Part shown: piece after piece, positions 57,850 to 64,000 of the stretch
Layout of the letters: every line of letters begins with the position of its first letter
Position numbering within the stretch: position 1 is the first letter of the stretch
Translations under genes and position numbers: made by a program
Notes under the pieces: model-generated
What the model was told of the DNA's origin: nothing
The model's input: the letters and a program-made list of their open reading frames with translations, nothing else
Databases searched by the model: none
NCBI GenBank assembly: GCA_028292505.1
Contig: JAQGMF010000027.1
Span: 31,081-95,080, forward strand
Length of the DNA stretch: 64,000 nt
Reading direction: 5' to 3'
Source of the DNA: Rhodocyclales bacterium
GTDB lineage: Bacteria; Pseudomonadota; Gammaproteobacteria; Burkholderiales; Rhodocyclaceae

Positions 57850-58155
57850 CGCACGGCCACTATAGTCGGGGCCATCCTCGCCGACGAGGATATCCGTGCT
57901 CACGACAACTCTCTCTCGAATAGGAACAAGCGCGAGGTACCGTGCGTCTCCCCTGTACGCGGCCTGGGCATCAGAATTCGGGAAACGAACGATATGCACT
58001 TCCTTAAAGGTATCGGTGTGTGGGTCCGACTGGACGACAACCGTCCTCTCGATCTTGGCGCCGTAGTCGGCCATGATGGCCGCCACTTGACGCTCATAGG
58101 CGCGGAAGTCCTGAACTGAGTCCCATCGAACCGTGAGTATGGCCACAAGGATCAT
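57844..58155 (-). CDS. Small DUF1330-like / dimeric alpha-beta barrel protein (cassette)
   Basis: The 103-residue protein starts MILVAILTVRWDSVQDFRAYE (in part) and has KIERTVVVQSDPHTD, KEVHIVRFPNSDAQAAYRGD and a closing ALVPIRERVVVS. This layout, with F-P-x-x-x-x-A in the middle, fits the DUF1330/ferredoxin-like dimeric barrel group. A TTG two codons upstream is an alternative start. The stop codon lies inside the attC core. Confidence 0.6.
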   Translation of the reverse strand: MILVAILTVRWDSVQDFRAYERQVAAIMADYGAKIERTVVVQSDPHTDTFKEVHIVRFPNSDAQAAYRGDARYLALVPIRERVVVSTDILVGEDGPDYSGRAV

Positions 58156-58171
58156 AGGCAACGTTCCGTCG

Positions 58172-58240
58172 GTCTAATGTTCGAGGTAAGGGACGTCTTG
58201 CGCCTTGGCGCAAGGCGTCCATTTGACTGAGGGGTTAGGG
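58172..58240 (-). repeat. attC site 7
   Basis: GTCTAAT (58172-58178) and GTTAGGG (58234-58240) flank a long hairpin GGACG-t-CTTGCGCC-TT-GGCGCAAG-g-CGTCC. The right core supplies the stop codon of the DUF1801 gene. Confidence 0.8.
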
Positions 58241-58678
58241 GTCACGGTGCAGCACCCCTGAGCGCGACGGCGACTTGTTGAGATGGTACGTGAGAGCTGC
58301 AGCGATGCAGAACGCTAACGAGTCTTTTGGCACCTCATCGGACTCGCTGAATACGATAGCCCGATTCTCTTCGAACTTGAACTCACCAGGAAAGAGCGTT
58401 CTGAAAGTCTCGATCAAATTGGTCTGGCGGTGGAAGTACATAGCGTACTGCGATGGACTTCCCTTCTTCCAATCGATTCGAACGGTGCTCCCGCTCTTAC
58501 TTTCAGACGTGACATAGGCTGGCTCACCCCACTTCAGTGTTTCCTCGAGCTTGCCCACGCCGCCCGTGGAAGCGGCCGTCTTGAAGATGAGCTCTCGTAT
58601 AACCAGCAGCCGCTGCCGCATGGCCGGCGGATACGCTTCGAAGACTTTAGCGACCAGCGGGTTTTCGAATGACTTCAT
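58235..58678 (-). CDS. DUF1801 family protein (cassette)
   Basis: A 147-residue protein with VFEAYPPAMRQRLLVIRELIF, ETLKWGEPAYVT and FREN-like EENRAIVFSESDEVP, the expected order of DUF1801 (YdhG-like) proteins. The molecular function is unknown. The family is common in cassette arrays, from memory. The stop lies in the attC core. Confidence 0.8.
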   Translation of the reverse strand: MKSFENPLVAKVFEAYPPAMRQRLLVIRELIFKTAASTGGVGKLEETLKWGEPAYVTSESKSGSTVRIDWKKGSPSQYAMYFHRQTNLIETFRTLFPGEFKFEENRAIVFSESDEVPKDSLAFCIAAALTYHLNKSPSRSGVLHRDP

Positions 58679-58716
58679 TCAGACTCCAGTCAAGCCAAGG
58701 AGTGCAATTTGATGAC

Positions 58717-58786
58717 CCCTAACGTTCTAGTTCAGGGGCACAGCGCGGCTTTATCGCGCAGCGTCGCCTGCAACGCAGGGTTGAGC
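58717..58786 (-). repeat. attC site 6
   Basis: CCCTAAC (58717-58723) and GTTGAGC (58780-58786) flank a stem that includes GCGCGGC/GCGCAGCG-type pairing. The cores deviate slightly from consensus. Confidence 0.65.
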
Positions 58787-58812
58787 GTCTTGCGATAAAG
58801 TTTTTGAATTGA

Positions 58813-59406
58813 TCATGGATGTACCTTCTCGTGTCGTTCCAGCATTAGTACGAACTGTGAAATTCGTCTTGCGCGCGTTTCGGCCTTCTTGGCAGTTTGA
58901 ATCCTGAACAGAACTGCGTACCGATTCCGACTGTCGAGCGTTTCGAAGAACGCTTTAGCATGCGCATTGCCATCCAACGCAGATTGAAAATCGCTCGGTA
59001 CAGTTGCTTTGCTGGATGAGTCATACGCAGCATCCCATCGCCCGTCGAGCTTCGCGCGCTCAATCTCTTTGAGCCCCGCAGGTTTCATTTTCTTTGCTTC
59101 GATCAGAGCAAGCGCTTTGTCCCGATTTATCTTCGACCAAATGCTCTTGTCCGAGCGCCGAGTAAATTTCTGGAGCCAGGATTGATCGCTGTGCGCCTGC
59201 TTTTGTCCATCTATCCAGCCAAAGCAAAGCGCAATCTCGATGGCTTCTTCGTATGAAACTGACGGCGCGTCGGCGCCCTTCTTTGCGAGTTGTAGCCATA
59301 CTCCAGGCGATGAAATGTGATTTTCATTTAGCCAGGCAGCCCAGTCTAGTTGCCGTTCAAAGTAATGGATCGGCAGTTCAGTAGAGGACTTGGATTGAGG
59401 CTTCAT
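58813..59406 (-). CDS. YdeI/OmpD-associated family protein (cassette)
   Basis: The Met at 59406 gives 197 residues. Features are HYFERQLDWAAWLNENH, GVWLQLAKKG, YEEAIEIALCFGWIDGQK, FTRRSDKSIWSKINRD and the Ala-rich C-terminal block ending ETRARRISQFVLMLE. These define the YdeI (bacteriocin-protection, PF13376) family, some members of which protect against peptides. It is a common integron passenger. Confidence 0.85.
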   Translation of the reverse strand: MKPQSKSSTELPIHYFERQLDWAAWLNENHISSPGVWLQLAKKGADAPSVSYEEAIEIALCFGWIDGQKQAHSDQSWLQKFTRRSDKSIWSKINRDKALALIEAKKMKPAGLKEIERAKLDGRWDAAYDSSSKATVPSDFQSALDGNAHAKAFFETLDSRNRYAVLFRIQTAKKAETRARRISQFVLMLERHEKVHP

Positions 59407-59433
59407 TCGCGATTCCCGCTGAAGTAGATAGAC

Positions 59434-59511
59434 GCCCAACGTTCGACATGAGCGGCGGCCGCAAGCAGGTGGGGCCTACTGGAGGATGTCCGTTCGATAG
59501 AAGAGTTAGGC
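59434..59511 (-). repeat. attC site 5
   Basis: Intact cores GCCCAAC (59434-59440) and GTTAGGC (59505-59511) are 78 bp end to end, with CGTTCGA near one end and CGTTCGAT near the other. The AGAAGAGTTAGGC end is shared with the left-end site at 50880. Confidence 0.8.
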
Positions 59512-59537
59512 CTCAGTGGACAACACATGGCATTCCT

Positions 59538-60080
59538 CTACGCACTTACCTTGGGCCACCCAACGTTTGCAGCACGACGAAGACTCGCTTTCACAACTCG
59601 GCGATGGAAGGGAGCAATGACCGATAAGTAGGCTCGGCCCAAGCGGTTGTGGCAGTGAACGACGGTTGATAGAGTCAGTTGGTTGTCAGTATTTGGCGGC
59701 GAGCCCGGCGTACAAAGAATTGACACTCTGAAGTCAAGATGCTTGTCGTTCTCGCCCAAGACGATCTCAGTTTCGCTAGTGCCGTAGACCTTGAAAATAC
59801 TGATGCGGTTGGCCGCGGCATCACTGGAGAGCGTTGCAAGGTGTTTGGCGGTCTTCAGACCGAATCCCGCAACGATTGCATCTCGGACTTTGGTGAGCGC
59901 TCCGATCCAAGATGGCTGTTCCGAGAAGATGAATCGGGCCGAGACATCTGGATTTACAGAGGCGTCAGCAGGAAGTCGAATCGAAAACGCGTCCGCGAGA
60001 TTCACCGACTTGAATGCAGTAGCGACTGCAGACTGCGAGGGGAAGGCAACCTGCCTTACTAGCGTGAGTTTGCTTGGCAT
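59538..60080 (-). CDS. DUF2867 family protein (cassette)
   Basis: A 180-residue protein with DAFSIRLPADASVNPDVSAR, FSEQPSWIGALTKVRDAIVAGFGLKT (conserved blocks), HLDFRVSIL, LSTVVHCHNRLGRAYLSVI and PFHRRVVKASLRRAA. The order and spacing match DUF2867. Function unknown. It ends 26 bases from its attC site. Confidence 0.82.
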   Translation of the reverse strand: MPSKLTLVRQVAFPSQSAVATAFKSVNLADAFSIRLPADASVNPDVSARFIFSEQPSWIGALTKVRDAIVAGFGLKTAKHLATLSSDAAANRISIFKVYGTSETEIVLGENDKHLDFRVSILCTPGSPPNTDNQLTLSTVVHCHNRLGRAYLSVIAPFHRRVVKASLRRAANVGWPKVSA

Positions 60081-60096
60081 GGAAGGACCTTCTGAG

Positions 60097-60189
60097 GCCT
60101 AACGTGGAAGTGAGGGGGCGGCGAAGCGCGTAGCGCGGAGGGAACCACAAGCGCAGCTTGTGGCGATCCCCTCGACTGTAATGTTAGGC
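60097..60189 (-). repeat. attC site 4 (93-bp family)
   Basis: Cores GCCTAAC (60097-60103) and GTTAGGC (60183-60189). It is nearly identical in sequence to the sites at 60711 and 62204. The central hairpin is CCACAAGC-GCA-GCTTGTGG. The right core supplies the TAA stop of the next gene. Confidence 0.9.
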
Positions 60190-60693
60190 TGAGGACTTGG
60201 CATTTATCTTCAACTTGAGGGCGTACCGTCGCCCTCGCTGCGTTAAAGAAACAAGGTTTTCATCATAAGCGTTCTCTCTAAGTAGGCCCTTTTCTTGAAG
60301 AAGCCTTGACGCTTCCAAAAGCTCAAGCTTCTTGATGCCGGGATTTCGATAGTGGAAGTCACGAAGATTTAGCACCTCGTCCGAGCCCTCTTTAAGCAAC
60401 ACGAGCAAAAAAAACTCTATGTCTGTAGGTTTATTGAAACGCGGATGGTAAATAGCCCATTTGTAGGCTGACCCAATGACCCGTGTAAGTTCTCTACCAC
60501 CCCATGTCAAAACCAGGACACTTGTGGTGAGAAAAGCGCCTAGGACGAGCCATGCCCACTCTATTGGCATAGGATCAATGATGGCCGGCGCGATTTTATG
60601 ACCAAAAAAAAGCACGCCTGTCGCCACGAAGACCGCAGTTGTCAACGTGCGAGAGAGAGTGATTTGCTTCACAAGATCTGAGAGCCATTCCAT
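60184..60693 (-). CDS. Membrane protein with two N-terminal helices and a winged-helix-like tail (cassette)
   Basis: The Met at 60693 gives 169 residues. Two membrane segments (about 15-33 and 42-62) precede a cytoplasmic part with FFLLVLLKEGSDEVLNLRDF, KLELLEASRLLQEKGLL and LVSLTQRGRRYALKL, which resembles a winged helix. The layout recalls superinfection-exclusion SieB-type proteins, but I see no decisive motif. If so, it would be an anti-phage cassette. The stop lies inside the attC core. Confidence 0.6.
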   Translation of the reverse strand: MEWLSDLVKQITLSRTLTTAVFVATGVLFFGHKIAPAIIDPMPIEWAWLVLGAFLTTSVLVLTWGGRELTRVIGSAYKWAIYHPRFNKPTDIEFFLLVLLKEGSDEVLNLRDFHYRNPGIKKLELLEASRLLQEKGLLRENAYDENLVSLTQRGRRYALKLKINAKSSA

Positions 60694-60710
60694 AGAGGGC
60701 ATCCTTGGAA

Positions 60711-60803
60711 GCCTAACGTGGAAGTGAGGGGGCGCCGGAGCGCGTAGTGCGGAGGGAACCACAAGCGCAGCTTGTGGCGATCCCCTCGACTGTAGTGTTA
60801 TGC
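60711..60803 (-). repeat. attC site 3 (93-bp family)
   Basis: GCCTAAC (60711-60717) and GTTATGC (60797-60803), with one core base off consensus. The central hairpin CCACAAGC-GCA-GCTTGTGG is the same as at 60097. Confidence 0.88.
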
Positions 60804-61241
60804 GTCATGTGGGATGACTCCAGCCACAACAGGAGCCGCGCATTGACAAAGCACAACATCACGCTTTCTGTTTGGTGACTTTTGGCCGTGCATGAGATTG
60901 CAGCGAACTTGATAAATGATCATGAACAACTCTTTGAGCTTTCTCTGCGAATCCGCAGCGGACTTGAATGCTTCAATGTTCGGTGTTGTGTCTCTTCCGT
61001 TGCCACGCATATCGATGACTGGTTGAGAAAGCAGGTATTCAATTTGGGGTGGATACGAAGATAGAAGTTGTTCCGCAGCATCGTTCGATACGTTGTGGCG
61101 AAGGAATTGTTGAATTTTTTCTCGCTCGTTTACACCGTCACACCCAAAATATAAATTGTTGAATGCGAGCCAGTAGTTTGAGAACGCATCAATTGGGTCT
61201 TCACTGGCTTTACCACGTTGAAGCCACTCACTGGCTTTCAT
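60798..61241 (-). CDS. HEPN-domain protein with Rx4H motif (cassette)
   Basis: The Met at 61241 gives 147 residues of mostly helical sequence. YQVRCNLMHGQKSP contains Arg113-x4-His118, the catalytic motif of HEPN ribonucleases, and the preceding AFSNYWLAFNNLYFG helix fits ApeA- and HEPN-type domains. HEPN RNases act in toxin-antitoxin and anti-phage systems. No MNT nucleotidyltransferase antitoxin is adjacent, so it may act alone. The stop lies inside the attC core. Confidence 0.7.
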   Translation of the reverse strand: MKASEWLQRGKASEDPIDAFSNYWLAFNNLYFGCDGVNEREKIQQFLRHNVSNDAAEQLLSSYPPQIEYLLSQPVIDMRGNGRDTTPNIEAFKSAADSQRKLKELFMIIYQVRCNLMHGQKSPNRKRDVVLCQCAAPVVAGVIPHDA

Positions 61242-61255
61242 TATCTGTCCCTGAC

Positions 61256-61324
61256 GCATAACGTTTGAACTCGCAGGCCTGCGCGGGCTTTTTCGCGCAG
61301 ATCCGGTGGAATGATGGGTTAGAC
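61256..61324 (-). repeat. attC site 2
   Basis: GCATAAC (61256-61262) and GTTAGAC (61318-61324). The interior has CTGCGCG / CGCGCAG pairing and the CCGGTGGAATGA tail shared with the site at 55955. The right core holds the expected folD stop codon. Confidence 0.82.
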
Positions 61325-62160
61325 ACTCTTTTCCGCCGCCGCAACGGTCTGTGCCATTAGGGTCGCGATAGTCATTGGCCCTACCCGCCTGGCACTGGAG
61401 TATAGGCGGAACACTTTTCGATCACTGCAGACAACTCAATATCGCCAATTCCATCTGGATGGTAGCCAGCATCAATAACCACGGCACCAGCTTTGATCCA
61501 CGAACCTTTGATGAATTGAGGCTTGCCTACGGCCCCAACCACGATGTCCGCCAGCCCAACAAGCTTCGAGAGGGTCTGGGTCTTGGAATGGCAAATAGTC
61601 ACTGTGGCATTGGCGTTGAGCAGCATCATTGCAATTGGCTTTCCGAGGATTGGGCTACGCCCAACAACAACGGCGTGCTTGCCTTCTATCCCAATGCCAT
61701 AGTGTTGAAGCAACGCCATGATGCCGACAGGCGTGGCGGAACCGTAAGCAGGCTCATTCATTGCCATCGCTCCGAAACCGAGGACAGTGACGCCATCAAC
61801 GTCCTTTTCGAGAGCGATTCGATCAAAACATTTTCGTTCGTCAATCTGCGATGGAACTGGGTGCTGAAGCAGAATCCCTTTAACACGAGGATCGGAATTG
61901 AGTTCGTCGATTTCGGAAAGCAGCTCGTCGGTAGTCGTGGCCTGAGGAAGAACCACTCTCAGCGATTCCATTCCGATCCTCTGACATGCATTACCTTTCA
62001 TCTTTACATAGGTCGCGGAGGACGGATCGTCACCAACTAAGATGGTTGCCAAGACGGGTGTTACGCCATTGGTTCTCCGCTTGATTTCCTGGACACGCGT
62101 AGAAAGCTCAACTTCCATCTCGCGCGCCAATTTCTTTCCATCAAGGACTAGTGCAGTCAT
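61319..62160 (-). pseudogene. folD: Methylenetetrahydrofolate dehydrogenase/cyclohydrolase with C-terminal frameshift (cassette)
   Basis: The protein starts [21 protein letters not shown] and contains [14 protein letters not shown] (catalytic Lys), [43 protein letters not shown] and DAGYHP, all FolD signatures for the NADP dehydrogenase/cyclohydrolase of C1 metabolism. It stops after residue 259 at TPVPGG. One missing G in a G-run (plus-strand C-run 61384-61386) moves the conserved end GPMTIATLMAQTVAAAEKSV out of frame. Restoring one base gives 280 residues and a stop exactly in the attC core. The lesion is either real or a homopolymer error. Confidence 0.88.
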
Positions 62161-62203
62161 TAACTTCCTTTCGAGACCGTGCCATGTGACAAATCGGTTG
62201 CGT

Positions 62204-62296
62204 GTCTAACGTGGAAGTGAGGGGGCGCCGAAGCGCGTAGCGCGGAGGGAACCAAAAGCGCAGCTTTTGGCGATCCCATCGACTGTAGTGTTAGGC
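62204..62296 (-). repeat. attC site 1 (93-bp family)
   Basis: GTCTAAC (62204-62210) and GTTAGGC (62290-62296). The central hairpin is CCAAAAGC-GCA-GCTTTTGG. It differs from the copies at 60097 and 60711 by paired changes that keep the stem. About 140 bases without a gene follow before the first cassette ORF. Confidence 0.9.
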
Positions 62297-62439
62297 GGCT
62301 TTGCTAGCATGTGTGTTGCACGTCAAAGTTTAGACTACTCCGCGTTACGAACTGATTAATGGAAATTGGAGCAAGAAAACCAAGGCTTTTCGTCATGCAT
62401 GTTGCGTAAGGTCGATGATTAATCTGGCACTTGACTGTT

Positions 62440-62691
62440 TCATTGTTTTCCCTTTCTTCTGAGAAGAATAAGAGTCAGCATTCCCAACGGCCAGCACCAC
62501 ATAAGAGTTGTTTCCCGCAACTTAAACTCTGCGAATTCCTCTTGGGTATGAGGCTGCCCTTGCTTTCCACAGTATGCGTTGCCGTTGCACCGGTGAAAAG
62601 GTGCGTCAGGGTATTGATACATGCCATAAAAGAAGAAAATGCCCATTGCGGTGCAAATAACTAACGAGAGGTAACGACGAAATTTCTCCAT
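62440..62691 (-). CDS. Small two-helix membrane protein, first cassette of the array
   Basis: An 83-residue protein with two membrane segments (about 5-24 and 63-79) and a short loop with two cysteines (HRCNGNAYCGKQG). The ATG starts two bases after the GTTAGGC core, so there is no room for a cassette-borne Shine-Dalgarno. I do not recognise the family. It occupies the position nearest the putative attI. Confidence 0.6.
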   Translation of the reverse strand: MEKFRRYLSLVICTAMGIFFFYGMYQYPDAPFHRCNGNAYCGKQGQPHTQEEFAEFKLRETTLMWCWPLGMLTLILLRRKGKQ

Positions 62692-62692
62692 G

Positions 62693-62790
62693 GCCTAACG
62701 TTAAGTAGACGACATTAGGAATGTCGATATGTGGAGACAAATTTCCATATCTAGGTGTTTGTATCCAGATATGGAAGTCCATATCTAGGC
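62693..62790 (-). other. Possible attI-like region
   Basis: A core GTTAGGC on the minus strand (plus GCCTAAC, 62693-62699) has no partner core and borders the first cassette, as an attI/cassette junction would. To its right lie a small palindrome GACATT-AGG-AATGTC (62711-62725) and two direct copies of CCATATCTAGG (62745-62755 and 62779-62789) with an inverted AGATATGG (62767-62774) between them. This recalls the DR1/DR2 integrase sites of attI but is not proof. Confidence 0.4.
62712..62740 (-). promoter_or_regulatory. Candidate array promoter (Pc-like)
   Basis: On the minus strand, TTGTCT (62735-62740) and TAATGT (62712-62717) are 17 bases apart and point into the first cassette, with a predicted start near 62706. 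Both boxes are weak. Confidence 0.3.
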
Positions 62791-63141
62791 ATTCTATCTG
62801 AGCCCATTGTCATCGGAATGATTGGCTGGCGGCGTGGCTGAAGACAGCCATTGCGGTCTCGGGAAACGCCGAACCTCGACGACTACCAGCAAGAGAACGT
62901 AAAAATCGATGTCTTGGATCCGGATTCATGGCCTCGCGCTGCGCCGAATCGGGGCTGTCGCTTGATCTGCAGCAGGCCATAGGGGCCGTGAATACTCGGT
63001 GCGGCAGATATCTGCCCCTAAAGGTTTCGGTATCTCCAGCCGTTGAAGATCACAACCTGAGGTGGATGACACACCGCAACGCGCTAGCGGCTGCGTCACG
63101 AGACCTGGGGAGTTAGTCCTTCACGCAGCTGGAGAAGTGGG
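62791..63141. other. Gap between array and chemoreceptor gene
   Basis: No gene could be supported. A 62-codon open frame at 62928-63116 (plus) matches nothing I know. I found no integron-integrase motif on either strand. GGAG about 8-10 bases before 63142 is the Shine-Dalgarno of the next gene. Confidence 0.5.
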
Positions 63142-64000
63142 ATGACCATTACCCGAAAAATATTCCTGTTGGTCTGTGTTGCCTTGCTGACATGCGCGGT
63201 GGTGCTAGGCGTTGCCGTTTGGGGCATATCCGGTGCGTTGGATACGGTAACCAAGGCAGCGCATGATGATCTAGCCGCGACACGGACACTGACCCTCGTG
63301 GTCGGCATGCTCGGTCTGAGCGTTGTGAGCGTGGTTGGCTGGTTGATAGGGCGCGCCATCGTCAAGCCGCTGGAAGATGTGCAGTACGCCATCACCCGCA
63401 CTGCCGACAAACTCGATTTTACCGATACGATTGCAGTGAGCTCCAGCGACGAGCTGGGCCGTATCGTCGAAGCCTACAATCGTCTGCTTGCCAAGCTGCG
63501 CAGCAGCTTCATGGAAATCCAGACATCGACGGCGCAGATGCTCGATGTCACCGAAGAGGTCGATCGCTCTTCGCGCAAGATCGCCCGCAACTCGCAAATG
63601 CAAAGCGATGCCTCCACGAATATGGCGGCATCGGTACAGGAAATGACCGTCAGCATTTCCATGGTGGCGCAACAGGCCAAGGATGCCAGTTCGCACACCC
63701 AGGAATCACGCAATATCGCTGAACACAGTGCCGAAGTGATCGTCACCACGCTGACTGGCATCCAGACCATTTCCGACTCGGTTCGCGAAGCGGCCGGCCG
63801 CATCAAGGCCCTGCGCTCCGATTGCGACAGCATCTCGACTGTTGCCAAGATGATTCGCGAAATCGCCGAGCAAACCAATCTGCTGGCGCTCAATGCCGCC
63901 ATCGAAGCGGCGCGGGCGGGCGATTCCGGGCGTGGGTTTGCGGTGGTGGCGGACGAGGTGCGGCAACTGGCAGGGCGCACCAGCACGGCGACGGCAGAGA
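63142..64000 (+). CDS. Methyl-accepting chemotaxis protein (partial, runs off the window)
   Basis: The visible 286 residues contain two membrane segments (about 7-29 and 50-70) separated by only about 20 residues, a HAMP domain (about 72-125; [23 protein letters not shown]) and the start of the signalling domain. The hairpin tip [18 protein letters not shown] is intact and should bind CheA and CheW. With almost no periplasmic domain, ligand sensing must be cytoplasmic, membrane-based or through a partner. It may belong with the CheY-like gene on the other side of the array. Confidence 0.92.
   Translation, partial: MTITRKIFLLVCVALLTCAVVLGVAVWGISGALDTVTKAAHDDLAATRTLTLVVGMLGLSVVSVVGWLIGRAIVKPLEDVQYAITRTADKLDFTDTIAVSSSDELGRIVEAYNRLLAKLRSSFMEIQTSTAQMLDVTEEVDRSSRKIARNSQMQSDASTNMAASVQEMTVSISMVAQQAKDASSHTQESRNIAEHSAEVIVTTLTGIQTISDSVREAAGRIKALRSDCDSISTVAKMIREIAEQTNLLALNAAIEAARAGDSGRGFAVVADEVRQLAGRTSTATAE

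Larger units (their letters stand above)
50820..62699 (-). mobile_element. Integron cassette array without integrase (CALIN-like), about 13 cassettes
   Basis: Repeated pairs of RYYYAAC and GTTRRRY, 47-93 bases apart with imperfectly palindromic interiors, separate short single genes that nearly all read on the minus strand. This is the attC/cassette pattern of integrons. The cassettes from right to left are: tiny membrane protein, folD, HEPN, two-helix membrane protein, DUF2867, YdeI-like, DUF1801, DUF1330-like, MFS, DUF1772-like, HxlR/hydrolase/MATE block, DHFR-like and MAPEG. No tyrosine recombinase of IntI type is found on either side within the window. The array therefore lost its integrase, is served in trans, or was seeded elsewhere. 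Confidence 0.85.

Noticed and set aside
62928..63116. A 62-codon frame as an integrase remnant
   Set aside because: No Arg-His-x-x-Arg-Tyr region or IntI-specific patch can be seen in any frame of this gap.

Overview
The window looks like the chromosome of a betaproteobacterium. The reasons are the gene order trpB-trpA-accD-folC-SPOR-cvpA-purF-metZ, the DUF2863 protein, the bioF-bioH-bioC-bioD set, ligA-zipA-smc and dapC-dapD. No rRNA or tRNA gene was seen, and no genus can be assigned from the sequence alone.
Layout. Bases 1-7387 hold a trp/acc/fol/pur operon and metZ. Bases 7498-8040 hold a brnT-brnA toxin-antitoxin pair. Bases 8215-11548 carry mostly minus-strand housekeeping genes: a sugar-phosphate mutarotase, a triple-YbjQ protein, tag and an acetyltransferase. 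Bases 11744-17678 carry cimA, a MmyB-type regulator and leuC-leuD-leuB. CimA plus LeuCDB gives a threonine-independent entry to isoleucine as well as part of the leucine pathway. Divergent ppsR/ppsA follow, then a cell-envelope block (M23 peptidase, coiled-coil membrane protein, bactofilin, NfeD), a DUF2863 gene, the biotin cluster (bioF-H-C-D, no bioA or bioB here), an orphan TRAP binding protein, a VC0807-like membrane protein and a cupin.
Bases 31502-38424 are accessory. They hold a protein with about ten 14-residue Thr-x-x-Val repeats, a zinc ribbon and a C-terminal membrane anchor, then an alginate-lyase island: two PL7-type lyases with poly-serine linkers on either side of a secreted-protein gene broken by two stops and a frameshift. 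Housekeeping resumes with ligA-zipA-smc, dapC-dapD, a PilT/PilU ATPase, prmB and a CheY-like regulator.
The most striking region is 50820-62699. It is an array of about 13 integron-type gene cassettes, nearly all read on the minus strand and separated by attC-like sites. No integrase gene is visible, so it is a CALIN-like array (cluster of attC sites lacking an integrase). Cargo includes a MAPEG protein, a RibD/DHFR-like reductase, an HxlR/epoxide-hydrolase/MATE block, an MFS transporter, several DUF proteins, a HEPN protein with an Rx4H motif, a small membrane protein with a possible SieB-like layout, a frameshifted folD and a tiny membrane protein. A possible attI/Pc region lies at 62693-62790. 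The array sits between a CheY-like regulator and a methyl-accepting chemotaxis protein that runs off the right edge, and may have split a chemotaxis/twitching locus.
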